Source: Clostridia bacterium (GTDB lineage Bacteria > Bacillota_A > Clostridia > Christensenellales > Aristaeellaceae). Taken from it: a stretch of 64,000 bases of DNA. A program made the position numbers and the translations under genes. Positions 36,261 through 43,910 of the stretch are shown here, piece after piece. How positions within the stretch are numbered: the stretch's first letter is position 1; each line of letters opens with the position of its first letter. A model generated the notes under the pieces. The model was given only the letters and a program-made list of their open reading frames with translations, searched no databases and was not told where the DNA came from. Where the stretch lies: positions 1 to 64,000 of the forward strand of contig JAFQEB010000054.1 of the NCBI GenBank assembly GCA_017399225.1. The letters are read 5' to 3'.

Positions 36261-36956
36261 ATGAAGATCATGTCAGAGCAGCTTTCTGCCGCACGCCGCG
36301 CCAAGGGATATACGCAGGAGCAGTTTGCGGAGATGCTGCATGTGTCCCGGCAGGCGGTGTCCCATTGGGAGAATAGACGCGCCACGCCCGACCTGGGCAC
36401 CCTGCAGGAGATCGCCCGGCTGCTGGATCAGCCCGCGCTGCTGTCCCCGGAGGAGCCTGCACAATCGGAAGCCCCTCAGCAGCCGAAGAGCAACCGGAAG
36501 GCCCTGGTTCTATCGGCCTCGCTTCTGCTCGTACTGCTGATCGTCCTGGTCATTGTGATGCACACGCTGAGCGAGAAGCCGCGCGCCGAAGTCGTCGTTA
36601 GGCCGGAAAGCCCCGTGGCCTACCGGCTCCGGAACAGTGATCTTCTCTGGAACGTGATGTTCAGTATCGAGAACGTCTCTGACGTGCCCTTTACGCCGGA
36701 TTGCGTCATCGCCTGCTTTTATGTCAACGACCAGCCCGATGACAGCATCACACTCATGGGCGAACAGCTGCATCGCTACATGGGCGGCAAGACCCTCCTT
36801 CGGGATAATGCGCCGCTGCTCATGCCCATAGGAAGCGACAGGCCCTTCTACACCAGCGTTGTCTGCCACACCTACGGCACCGACGAAAACGGGCATCTGC
36901 TGCACTTCGAAGGCAGCTGTGAACTGAAATATGCCTACGCCCCCGAAGGGGAATGA
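36261..36956 (+). CDS. membrane-anchored XRE-family regulator
   Basis: A 231-residue protein. Residues 5-58 form a Cro/C1-type helix-turn-helix (SAARRAKGYTQEQFAEML, HVSRQAVSHWENRR). A Pro/Gln/Ser-rich linker leads to one hydrophobic helix at about residues 88-107 (VLSASLLLVLLIVLVIVM). The remaining ~120 residues would be outside the cell and do not resemble a family I know. Such one-component membrane regulators sense extracellular or envelope signals. AAGGGAG lies upstream of the ATG. The gene overlaps the start of the following small frame and ends before a terminator. Confidence 0.82.
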   Translation: MKIMSEQLSAARRAKGYTQEQFAEMLHVSRQAVSHWENRRATPDLGTLQEIARLLDQPALLSPEEPAQSEAPQQPKSNRKALVLSASLLLVLLIVLVIVMHTLSEKPRAEVVVRPESPVAYRLRNSDLLWNVMFSIENVSDVPFTPDCVIACFYVNDQPDDSITLMGEQLHRYMGGKTLLRDNAPLLMPIGSDRPFYTSVVCHTYGTDENGHLLHFEGSCELKYAYAPEGE

Positions 36957-37161
36957 CGGCGTAACAGAGCGATCCGTCTGGGGCAGCCTGCGCTCAGGAA
37001 GGTTTTTTCCTGACGGTGAGGAGATTACACCAGAAGAAAAGCCTGGAACTCCTGCTGTATCTGCTATGGACGAGTTAAAGAAATTGAAAGAGCTGCTCGA
37101 CCTGGGTATTGTTACACAGGAAGGATTCGATACTAAGAAGAAGCAGCTACTGGGACTGTAA
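36931..37161 (+). CDS. small protein with C-terminal SHOCT domain
   Basis: A 76-residue frame whose last ~31 residues, from MDELKKLKELLD to KKKQLLGL, match the SHOCT domain, a short helical pair found at the ends of many bacterial proteins. The N-terminal part has no recognisable feature, and no ribosome-binding site supports the ATG at 36931, which overlaps the upstream gene by 26 bases. An ATG at 37066 would give SHOCT alone. It may be the displaced tail of a larger membrane protein. Confidence 0.45.
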   Translation: MPTPPKGNDGVTERSVWGSLRSGRFFPDGEEITPEEKPGTPAVSAMDELKKLKELLDLGIVTQEGFDTKKKQLLGL

Positions 37162-37227
37162 TCAAATTGAACAGCCGTCCTCCCCCGCTTCGAGCTTTTG
37201 TATTCTCTTACCAAAAACACCAATAGG

Positions 37228-37261
37228 AAAGCAGCTGCCCGCATTTACAGGCAGCTGCTTT
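37228..37261. terminator. bidirectional terminator
   Basis: AAAGCAGCTGCC/GGCAGCTGCTTT is a perfect 12-bp stem with a 10-base loop, lying between converging genes. Confidence 0.82.
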
Positions 37262-37264
37262 GCA

Positions 37265-38206
37265 TTACAGTCCATTCACAATATTCTCCGGCCGCTTCCC
37301 TGCCAGCGCGTCCAGGATCTGCGCTGCACAGGCGGCGGCCATCTCATCGCGGGTCTGAACGGTGTTGGTGCCGATGTGCGGCGTGCAGACCACGTTTGTA
37401 TGCGTCAGGAGCCTCTCCGGGATATGTGGCTCATTCGGATAGACGTCCAGGCCCGCGCCGCGCAGACGGCCGCTTTCGAGGGCTTCCAGCAGCGCATCGT
37501 GATCCACCACCGCGCCCCGGGACGTGTTGATGAGGATCGCCCCGGGCTTCATCCGACTGAAGGCTTCCGCGTTCATCAGCCCGCGGGTCGCATCCGTCAG
37601 CGGGCAGTGCAGGGAGACTACGTCCGCCCGCTCCAGCATTTCCTCCAGAGAGACCGGCTCGCATACTGCCGGATCTGCGCCGCGGCGGCTGTAGCCCAGC
37701 ACCTGCATCCCCAAAGCCGAGGCCATTTTCGCCGTGCAGGAGCCGATCCGCCCGTAGCCGATGACGCCAAGGGTCTGCCCGCGAAGGCTGCGGCCCATGT
37801 AGCGACCCATGCCGAACAGAGTCGGCGAGGGCTCCGAGCGCAGGCGCAGGTTCATTTCGCCAATGCGGCGCGAGACCGCCAGCATCAGGCCGATCGCCAG
37901 CTCCGCCGTGTCATGGGTGACTGTATCGGGGATGTTGGTCACGGGCACGCCGCACGCCGCCGCGGCACGGACGTCCACGCCGTCATAGCCTGCGCCGTAG
38001 TTGGCGATGATCCGCAGCTTTTTGCCAAGGCGGATGATATCTCCCGGCAGCTTGCCGCCTGCGACGACCGCATCGGCAGCAGGGATCAGCTGGGCGAGCT
38101 CCTCCATGGAGTAAGCCGCCAGCGGTGCGGGCATGATGATCTCGTGGCCGTACAGCGCGCGCAGACCATCAGCAGGGATGCCGTGGGTAACAAGGATCGT
38201 GGCCAT
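37265..38206 (-). CDS. D-isomer-specific 2-hydroxyacid dehydrogenase
   Basis: A 313-residue NAD(P)-dependent dehydrogenase of the phosphoglycerate/glyoxylate reductase type. The dinucleotide-binding motif is GVIGYGRIGS near residue 150. The catalytic Arg is in NTSRGAVVD, the Glu in LDVYPNEP and the His in TPHIGTNT. VANYGAGYD-like IIANYGAGYDGVDV is the substrate-site segment. There is no C-terminal ACT domain, so it is probably a hydroxypyruvate/glyoxylate reductase or a related enzyme. ATG 38206 has GGAGG 7 bases upstream; an open extension to 38446 runs into the divergent gene and is rejected. Confidence 0.9.
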   Translation of the reverse strand: MATILVTHGIPADGLRALYGHEIIMPAPLAAYSMEELAQLIPAADAVVAGGKLPGDIIRLGKKLRIIANYGAGYDGVDVRAAAACGVPVTNIPDTVTHDTAELAIGLMLAVSRRIGEMNLRLRSEPSPTLFGMGRYMGRSLRGQTLGVIGYGRIGSCTAKMASALGMQVLGYSRRGADPAVCEPVSLEEMLERADVVSLHCPLTDATRGLMNAEAFSRMKPGAILINTSRGAVVDHDALLEALESGRLRGAGLDVYPNEPHIPERLLTHTNVVCTPHIGTNTVQTRDEMAAACAAQILDALAGKRPENIVNGL

Positions 38207-38233
38207 CAAAACGCCTCCTTTGGAGTGATGGAA

Positions 38234-39553
38234 ATGTTGGATGAATACGGGCCGATGCGGGGCATCCACCGGGCCGATACGGTGATCGTCGGCGGGGGGC
38301 TGACCGGCCTGATGACAGGCGCAGCGCTTGCTGACGCGGGTCTGCGGGTGATCGTGCTGGATGCGCAGCAGCCCGGCAGCGGGGCCGGAAGCAGGTCGGT
38401 CACGGTGATGGCCGCGCCGGTATATGAGCGCATCGCCAGGCAGCACGATTGGGAAACCGCCCGCCTTTATCTTAAGCGTCTTCAGGAAACGATGACAGAG
38501 CTGTCCTGCCAGCAGCAGGGCATATGCCGGGAAGCAGACGCTTACACCTACGCATTCCTACCCCGGGATCTTCCGGCGCTGGACAGGCAGCTGACGCTCT
38601 ATGAGAAGCTGCGTCTGCCGGTCATGATCGCACAGGACGCAGGGGGCTGTCCCTTCCCGGTGGAGCTCTCGCTGATGCTGCCGGGACAGCAGCTGCTGGA
38701 GCCCGAGCGACTGGTAGCCGCTTTGGCGAGCAGGATCATCCGTCGGGGCGGAATGGTATGCGCCAATTCGCGCGTGCTGGACTTCCACAGCGGGCATGTG
38801 TACACCCTGAAGGGCCGCGCCGACGCGCCGGTTGTGATCCTGGCGGCAGGCATACCGCCGGGCACAAGATCCCGCAGGCTGCTTTCACTGCTGGAGAATC
38901 GGCGGATGCTTCATTGCAGGCTGACAGGCGGTTTTCCCCTGCACAGCTGTCAGCAGTCTGTCCGGGAGGACGGATTGAGGCTGTCGCCCGGCCCTGGCGG
39001 CATCACCGCAACCTGGTGTGCCGGACGCACGGGAACACAGTCCGCCGAAGCACGGACTACCCTGTTCCAGCGGGTGCTGCAGGGCCGCCTGAAGGACTGG
39101 CAGCCCGGAGAGGTTTCCTTTTATCAGGAGATCCGGTCTTTGGATGGGCTGCCCGTCATCGGACGGCTGCCGGATATGGGGATGCAGGTTCTGTGCGCGA
39201 CCGGCTACAGCGGTCACGGTATCCTGGGCGCGCAGCTGGCAGCAGGGGTGCTGTCACGGCAGGTGCTCGGCAGGGAACGCTTCGACGACCGGCTCTACGC
39301 CCCGGACCGGGCCCTCCCGCGGCGAACGCAGCTGTATGCTCTGGGGCGCCTGCAGGGGATCTTCGCCCGGAACAGCCTGCGCAGGCGCGCGCCGGTTTGT
39401 CCGCACATGGGCTGCCGGCTGCGCTACAGCGTGGAAGCCCGGCGTTGGGAGTGTCCCTTCTGCGGCTCCGTGTTCAGCATGTTCGGGCAGGTTCGCAGCG
39501 GCCCTGCCCTGCGCGGGAAGAGGATCTCCGCCCTCAAAAGGCCGGATCTGTAG
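38234..39553 (+). CDS. FAD-dependent oxidoreductase (DAO family) with variant Rieske-like C-terminal domain
   Basis: A 439-residue flavoprotein. The N-terminal FAD site is DTVIVGGGLTGLMTGAALAD near residue 18, and the DAO-family C-terminal FAD block is near residue 318 (GYSGHGILGAQLA). The last ~60 residues resemble a Rieske domain as in Bacillus YhfW: C389-P-H391-M-G-C394, then W-E-C407-P-F-C410-G-S-V-F and SGPA. The canonical second pair is Cys-x2-His; here the histidine is Cys (TGC codon). The cluster would have three Cys and one His, or may be lost. ATG 38234 has GGAG 8 bases upstream; ATG 38228 is possible. The start is only 27 bases from the divergent dehydrogenase start. Confidence 0.85.
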   Translation: MLDEYGPMRGIHRADTVIVGGGLTGLMTGAALADAGLRVIVLDAQQPGSGAGSRSVTVMAAPVYERIARQHDWETARLYLKRLQETMTELSCQQQGICREADAYTYAFLPRDLPALDRQLTLYEKLRLPVMIAQDAGGCPFPVELSLMLPGQQLLEPERLVAALASRIIRRGGMVCANSRVLDFHSGHVYTLKGRADAPVVILAAGIPPGTRSRRLLSLLENRRMLHCRLTGGFPLHSCQQSVREDGLRLSPGPGGITATWCAGRTGTQSAEARTTLFQRVLQGRLKDWQPGEVSFYQEIRSLDGLPVIGRLPDMGMQVLCATGYSGHGILGAQLAAGVLSRQVLGRERFDDRLYAPDRALPRRTQLYALGRLQGIFARNSLRRRAPVCPHMGCRLRYSVEARRWECPFCGSVFSMFGQVRSGPALRGKRISALKRPDL

Positions 39554-39560
39554 TAAAAGA

Positions 39561-39584
39561 GCGCAGCCCGTACATCGGCTGCGC
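39561..39584 (-). terminator. terminator of the ribU-tsaE-tsaB-rimI operon
   Basis: GCGCAGCC/GGCTGCGC with an 8-base loop is followed on the minus strand by TCTTTTACT. It lies just beyond rimI and may also stop the converging oxidoreductase transcript. Confidence 0.8.
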
Positions 39585-39590
39585 CCATCG

Positions 39591-40082
39591 TCACTCGTGT
39601 ACCGTTTCTGCCTCGGTAAAATCCGGGTCAGCCTCCGGCATATGATCGCAGACCATGATCAGCGCGTCCTCGCCGTTATCCTCGTAATAGCGCTTTCGCA
39701 CGCCGAGCTTGATAAAGCCGAGGGAAACGTAAAGGCTTTGGGCGACCGCGTTGCTCTTGCGGACCTCCAGGGTCGCATAGGCAGCCCCGAGGTTGGACAG
39801 GTACTGCATCAGGCCATGGGTCAGCCGGCGGCCGATCCCCTGCCCGCGGCAGCTTTCCAGCACGGCAATGTTGGTGATGTGGCTTTCATCCAGGATGATC
39901 CACGCACCGGCGTAGCCGATGATGCTGCCGTCCTTTTCCGCCACGAGGTAGCGGGCTGCAACGTTTTTCATTTCACTGGCAAAAGCGTCACGGCTCCAGG
40001 GGGTCGGGAAGGTCGCAGCCTCCACCGCCGCAACGCCGTCAACGTCCGCCATGGTCATGCGGCGGATGATCACGTCACTCAT
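39591..40082 (-). CDS. rimI: ribosomal protein S18 alanine N-acetyltransferase
   Basis: A 163-residue GNAT acetyltransferase. RimI acetylates the N-terminal alanine of ribosomal protein S18 and is commonly encoded beside tsaB. The acetyl-CoA-binding motif is RGQGIGRRL near residue 80. TFPTPWSRDAF and NAVAQSLYVSLGF are family-typical. The start overlaps the end of tsaB by 8 bases, showing tight coupling. Confidence 0.93.
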   Translation of the reverse strand: MSDVIIRRMTMADVDGVAAVEAATFPTPWSRDAFASEMKNVAARYLVAEKDGSIIGYAGAWIILDESHITNIAVLESCRGQGIGRRLTHGLMQYLSNLGAAYATLEVRKSNAVAQSLYVSLGFIKLGVRKRYYEDNGEDALIMVCDHMPEADPDFTEAETVHE

Positions 40083-40797
40083 GCCTGGCAGCCTCCGTCA
40101 GCTTCTTGTTCAGCGCGGCGTTGGGCGCGCGCAGGTACATGGGCATCAGGCTGCGGTAATCCGTCGTTTCGGTTTCCAGCGAGGCCAGATAGGCCACCGA
40201 CGCAGGGCGCAGATAGGCCCTCTGGGGCTGGGCGAACACGGCCTGCTCCCCCAGCAGCTTTTCCAGCTTTTCACGGTGCACCGGCATACCGTCGCCCACA
40301 AAGAGGAACCGGTCGCCGAAGCTGCGGATAGCGTCCACATACTCCTCCAGCTTCATGGGGGTGTCGGGCATGAGGCGCTCCGGGCGCTGCTCGCCCCAGG
40401 AGAAGGCTGCGCCGTACACCTGCCCGGCACGGGCGTCCTGAATGGGGCAGATCACCCCGCCAAACTCCCCTGCCCCGGCAGCCATTGCCTCCAGCGCATC
40501 CACCGCGACGCAGGGCTTGCCGTCGTCGCCGTTACGGGAAGCGCCATGGGCCAGACCCTTGAGGGTGCTGACGCCGATGCGCACGCCGGTGAAGGAGCCG
40601 GGGCCGGTCACGCAGGCCAGGCGATCCATATCCATCATGGTAAGCCCGGTAGCCTGGAGCGCGGTGTCGATCATGGGAAGCAGGTTGACCGAGTGGGTCA
40701 TGCGGTTGACGGTCGCCGCCTCGTAGACGATGGCGCCGTCTGAAAGGATGGCCACGCCGCAGACGGGGCCGGAGGTATCAATGGCAAGCAGCTTCAG
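40075..40797 (-). CDS. tsaB: tRNA t6A biosynthesis protein TsaB (apparent CTG start)
   Basis: A 240-residue ASKHA-fold partner of TsaD needed to make t6A37 on ANN-decoding tRNAs. The expected N terminus, MKLLAIDTSGPVCGVAI, is encoded from a CTG at 40797. Between it and the upstream in-frame stop there is no ATG, GTG or TTG, and GAGGG lies 8 bases upstream of the CTG. The first conventional start would be a GTG at 40755, which would delete the conserved IDTS strand. A second family block is TGPGSFTGVRIGVSTLKGLA near residue 65. It sits between tsaE and rimI with a 18-base gap and an 8-base overlap. Confidence 0.9.
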   Translation of the reverse strand: MKLLAIDTSGPVCGVAILSDGAIVYEAATVNRMTHSVNLLPMIDTALQATGLTMMDMDRLACVTGPGSFTGVRIGVSTLKGLAHGASRNGDDGKPCVAVDALEAMAAGAGEFGGVICPIQDARAGQVYGAAFSWGEQRPERLMPDTPMKLEEYVDAIRSFGDRFLFVGDGMPVHREKLEKLLGEQAVFAQPQRAYLRPASVAYLASLETETTDYRSLMPMYLRAPNAALNKKLTEAARHE

Positions 40798-40815
40798 GGT
40801 CTTCGCCCTCTTTCG

Positions 40816-41253
40816 TCAAAGATTGATCGTACGGAAATCCCCCATCGGGGTCAGGGTGATCTCCCGTTCATTTTCGCCCACAGGCGTCAGGCGGACAGCC
40901 AGATGCGTCTCCGGGATCGCCTCCGGGCACTGGCTGGGCCACTCGACCACCGCCACGCCGTCCTCGCCCAGGTACTCATCCATGCCCATTTCGTAGAGCT
41001 CATCGACACTGTTAAGGCGGTACCAGTCAAAATGGTACAGGGGGATGCGCCCGTCATTATAGACATTGAGGATGGTAAAGGAGGGACTGGTGACCGTGGC
41101 TGTAACACCCAGGCCCTCGGCAATGCCGCGGGTCATTTCGCTCTTGCCAGCCCCCAGGTCGCCCCAGAGGAGAAGCACGTCGCCGGGACGGAGCTGCCGG
41201 GCGAGGCTGCTGCCCAGCGCGCGGGTCTCCTGCGGGGAATGGGTCTTCATCAT
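40816..41253 (-). CDS. tsaE: tRNA t6A biosynthesis ATPase TsaE
   Basis: A 145-residue P-loop ATPase that recycles the TsaB-TsaD complex in t6A synthesis. The Walker A motif is LLLWGDLGAGKSEM near residue 30. Other family blocks are SPSFTILNVY, YHFDWYRL and VAVVEWPSQ. The start is within two bases of the ribU stop, and ATG-ATG lies at 41253/41250. Length (145) is normal. Confidence 0.95.
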   Translation of the reverse strand: MMKTHSPQETRALGSSLARQLRPGDVLLLWGDLGAGKSEMTRGIAEGLGVTATVTSPSFTILNVYNDGRIPLYHFDWYRLNSVDELYEMGMDEYLGEDGVAVVEWPSQCPEAIPETHLAVRLTPVGENEREITLTPMGDFRTINL

Positions 41254-41254
41254 A

Positions 41255-41929
41255 TCAAGCCTTTCTCTTCACGCCGTCATGCGCGGTATTCCCGGCGCTC
41301 TCCGGCTTTGCCTGCGGTTTACGCCCCGCGCCCCGCACATGCAGCAGCGGAGAGAGGCGCTTGTACATCACGAAGGTAAGGATGCTGAGGATCACACCCT
41401 TCAGCAGATTAAAGGGAGCGGTAGCAAAGGCCAGCACCTTCCACTCGGAATCAATGATGGGCACGAGCTTCTGGAACAGGCCGACGATCGCTTCCATCGG
41501 CATACCCATGGCCAGGGTGTAGAACGGGAACATGATCTTCCAGTTGACAAGCACAGAGATCACGACCATGACCACCGTACCGGTCAGCATACCGATCAGC
41601 GCATTCTTCCGGTTCTTGTGGCGCTGGTAGATCAGCGCTGCCGGCAGCACATAGGCCGCGCTCATCAGGAAGTCCGCCAGCTCGCCGACGAACTGATTGC
41701 TGGAATGCAGCATACCGGTCAGGTCCTTGATGACCAGGATCGCAAGACCCGGCAGCGGGCCCATGGAAAACGCGCCGAGCAGCACCGGGATGTTGCTCAG
41801 ATCCAGCTTATAGATCGGCGGGAAGATCGGGATCTCCGGCCAGTAGAACAGGATCGACGCCAGCGCGCCCAGAATGGCGATGCGGGTCATGTACTGCACG
41901 GACAGACTGCCTTTGCGGGAATTGGACAT
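41255..41929 (-). CDS. ribU: riboflavin ECF transporter substrate-binding protein
   Basis: A 224-residue membrane S-component of an energy-coupling-factor transporter for riboflavin. It has about six hydrophobic helices and the family block IYKLDLSNIPVLLGAFSMGP near residue 45, which is characteristic of RibU. The shared ECF ATPase and EcfT components are not in this window. ATG 41929 has AAGGAGG 10 bases upstream; a TTG three codons earlier is rejected. The FMN riboswitch directly upstream confirms the riboflavin assignment. Confidence 0.94.
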   Translation of the reverse strand: MSNSRKGSLSVQYMTRIAILGALASILFYWPEIPIFPPIYKLDLSNIPVLLGAFSMGPLPGLAILVIKDLTGMLHSSNQFVGELADFLMSAAYVLPAALIYQRHKNRKNALIGMLTGTVVMVVISVLVNWKIMFPFYTLAMGMPMEAIVGLFQKLVPIIDSEWKVLAFATAPFNLLKGVILSILTFVMYKRLSPLLHVRGAGRKPQAKPESAGNTAHDGVKRKA

Positions 41930-42044
41930 GGGACACAAGCCTCCTTAAAATACGCACAGCCCCCCGAAGCAATTTCGCTCCAAAGGGGGCAGGGGGACTT
42001 CGTCCCATTTTCCGTTCAGGAAATATGGACGCGCCTCGCCGCTC

Positions 42045-42198
42045 TCTTCTCTCATCCAGACTGTAACTGTCGGCACCGGATTCTCACCGGTTCGGCAGAC
42101 TTCACCGATCCCCCGGAACACGCACTGTATTCCAGAAAACCAGGCAAAGCCTGTTCGCGGGCTGTACCGCCGGTAGGGATTTTCACCCTGCCCCGAAG
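42045..42198 (-). promoter_or_regulatory. FMN riboswitch (RFN element)
   Basis: On the minus strand the leader has the RFN landmarks in order: GGGGCAGGGTGAAAATCCC, TACCGGCGGT, AGCCCGCGA, GATCGGTGAA, a GAGAATCCGGTGCCGAC segment and AGTCTGGATGAGAG closing the first stem. Between it and ribU (41930-42044) a GC-rich segment pairs CCCCC with GGGGG and can act as the expression platform. FMN binding is expected to switch off ribU. Confidence 0.95.
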
Positions 42199-42250
42199 AA
42201 GCTTCAAGTGGCTTATGCTGTTTATGGCAGGCAAAACCGCCTGCGCATTC

Positions 42251-42279
42251 ATCATAGCACAGGCGGTTGTATGTGTCAA
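42251..42279 (-). promoter_or_regulatory. promoter of the ribU operon
   Basis: TTGACA, a 17-bp spacer and TATGAT lie upstream of the riboswitch. A 9-bp inverted repeat, AACCGCCTG/CAGGCGGTT (42235-42268), overlaps the -10 and start region. Confidence 0.82.
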
Positions 42280-42286
42280 GTTTTTT

Positions 42287-42530
42287 GGGGTGCTGCGGAT
42301 TTCTTGTGGGCCGGGTGGTTTTTCTGGGGTGCTGCGGATTCCTTGCTGGCCGGCTGGTTGGGGAGGTATGGCCTTTCCTTTGGAGCCGCGCGGACTGTTT
42401 GTGTGATTCTTTGAATCACACAAAGGCGTCAGGTCGTTTTGCGCTGCGGCGCAGGGCCTCCGGCGGCAAGGGCGCTGCCCTTGACCTGCGAAGGGCCTTC
42501 AGCCCTTTCGAAACCCATCGCGCGATGCAG
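42287..42530. repeat. repeat- and hairpin-rich intergenic region
   Basis: The region holds no supportable gene. GGGGTGCTGCGGATT occurs at 42287 and 42326, part of a diverged 39-bp tandem repeat. A perfect 12-bp stem, TTTGTGTGATTC/GAATCACACAAA with a 3-base loop, is at 42398-42424. CAAGGGC-GCT-GCCCTTG is at 42467-42483 and AAGGGC/GCCCTT at 42491-42507. It resembles dispersed palindromic elements; the hairpins may also end the galactokinase transcript. Confidence 0.6.
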
Positions 42531-42567
42531 CGGGTTTGTCCTTTGGCGTAAGCTCCGCGTGTTGCTT

Positions 42568-43854
42568 TTAGAGCTTGATGACTGCGGGGCCCTCGGGACG
42601 GATGTCCAGCACATGACAGCAGCGCTCGCCAAAGGCCGCTTCCATCATCTCAATGAAGGGCTTCAGCTGAGACTGAGGCACAAAGTTCAGCGTCGTGCCG
42701 GCAAAGCCGCCGCCGTGAATGCGCCATGCACCGTCCTTGTCCAGCAGCATGTGCTCCGCCATCGCCAGCGCCAGGGACAGGCTCTGATCCTCCGGACGGG
42801 CGTAAACGTTCTGCAGATACATGTAGGACGAGCGGCCGGAGCAGATGATCTCCCACATGAAGGCAAACAGATCGTTGCGATCCAGCGCCGCTACCTGGCG
42901 TACCACGCGCTCGTCCTCCTCAAAGAAGTGAATGGCGCGCATCAGGGCCCGGTCGCTGACCTTGCCCCGCAGGGAGGGCAGCGCCTGGTAGAACTCCTCC
43001 GGGCGCACGCGGCGCAGCCAGGGCTCGCCCAGGAGCTCCGCCACCTGCTTCATCTCAGCAGGAATGGCCGCGTAATCGTCGGTCAGGTCGGCATGGGAGC
43101 CGCCCGTGGCCACCACCACCAGGGAGAAGCCGTACTTGGCGAAGTCGAAGTTCATCGCGCGAACCTCGGGATCGTCGTTGCGGAAGTCCACCGTCACCAG
43201 ACCGCCGGCAGAGGAGGCCATCTGATCCAGCAGGCCGCTGGGCTTGCCGAAGTAGACGTTCTCTGCATACTGGCTGAGCTTGGCACGGGTGATGAAATCG
43301 ATATCAAAGTTGTTGTACAGCTTGTCCAGGATGGCGCAGACCAGCACCTCGAAGGCTGCGGAGGAGGACAGGCCGCTGCCGGAAGCCACAGAGGAAGTCA
43401 CCGCCGCGTTGAAGCCGCCGATACGGTAGCCCAGCTCCTTCATGCGGGCAGCCACACCGCGCACCAGCGCAGCCGTCGTGCCCTTCTCCCCTTCCACAAC
43501 GCTCAGGTCGCTCAGATCCATCACCAGGGGCGCATAGCCGTCGGAATAAATATGAACCTCCATATCGTCACGGGCAGACACGGCAGAGAGCGTATCCAGA
43601 TTGACCGCCGCCGCCAGCACACGGCCGCGGTTGTGATCCGTGTGGTTGCCGCCGATCTCCGTACGGCCGGGCGCGCTGATCAGCAGCACTTCCTTCTCCG
43701 TTTCATGGAAGAGCTCCTCATGACGCTTCACGATACCGGTATAGCGGGCGGTCTGCTCGACCAGCATCCCCTCGCGGTTACCGTACAAATGCATCAGGCG
43801 TTCAATGACCTCGGGGGATTTCAGCTCTCGGATCATGCTCGCGTACTGATTCAT
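42568..43854 (-). CDS. second galactokinase-family GHMP kinase
   Basis: A 428-residue paralogue of the GalK at 13680. It has the same galactokinase signature (APGRTEIGGNHTDHNRG), the GHMP ATP loop VASGSGLSSSAAFEV and the C-terminal HGGGFAGTTLNF. It differs by an N-terminal extension of about 60 residues with no recognised motif. It probably phosphorylates galactose or a related sugar. AGGA-type pairing lies before the ATG. A gene for a secreted sugar-binding-like protein is 56 bases upstream on the same strand; no galT or galE is adjacent. Confidence 0.92.
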   Translation of the reverse strand: MNQYASMIRELKSPEVIERLMHLYGNREGMLVEQTARYTGIVKRHEELFHETEKEVLLISAPGRTEIGGNHTDHNRGRVLAAAVNLDTLSAVSARDDMEVHIYSDGYAPLVMDLSDLSVVEGEKGTTAALVRGVAARMKELGYRIGGFNAAVTSSVASGSGLSSSAAFEVLVCAILDKLYNNFDIDFITRAKLSQYAENVYFGKPSGLLDQMASSAGGLVTVDFRNDDPEVRAMNFDFAKYGFSLVVVATGGSHADLTDDYAAIPAEMKQVAELLGEPWLRRVRPEEFYQALPSLRGKVSDRALMRAIHFFEEDERVVRQVAALDRNDLFAFMWEIICSGRSSYMYLQNVYARPEDQSLSLALAMAEHMLLDKDGAWRIHGGGFAGTTLNFVPQSQLKPFIEMMEAAFGERCCHVLDIRPEGPAVIKL

Positions 43855-43910
43855 AGTATCCTACCATCCTTCCGGTTGATTACTGTATCTGTTAAGCTGT
43901 AAAGGTGGAT

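Noticed and set aside
38207..38446. Eighty-codon N-terminal extension of the hydroxyacid dehydrogenase
   Set aside because: It overlaps the divergent oxidoreductase, has shadow composition, and ATG 38206 has an ideal Shine-Dalgarno sequence.
42052..42423. A 123-codon minus-strand protein
   Set aside because: It is a translation of the FMN riboswitch and repeat region with no ribosome-binding site.
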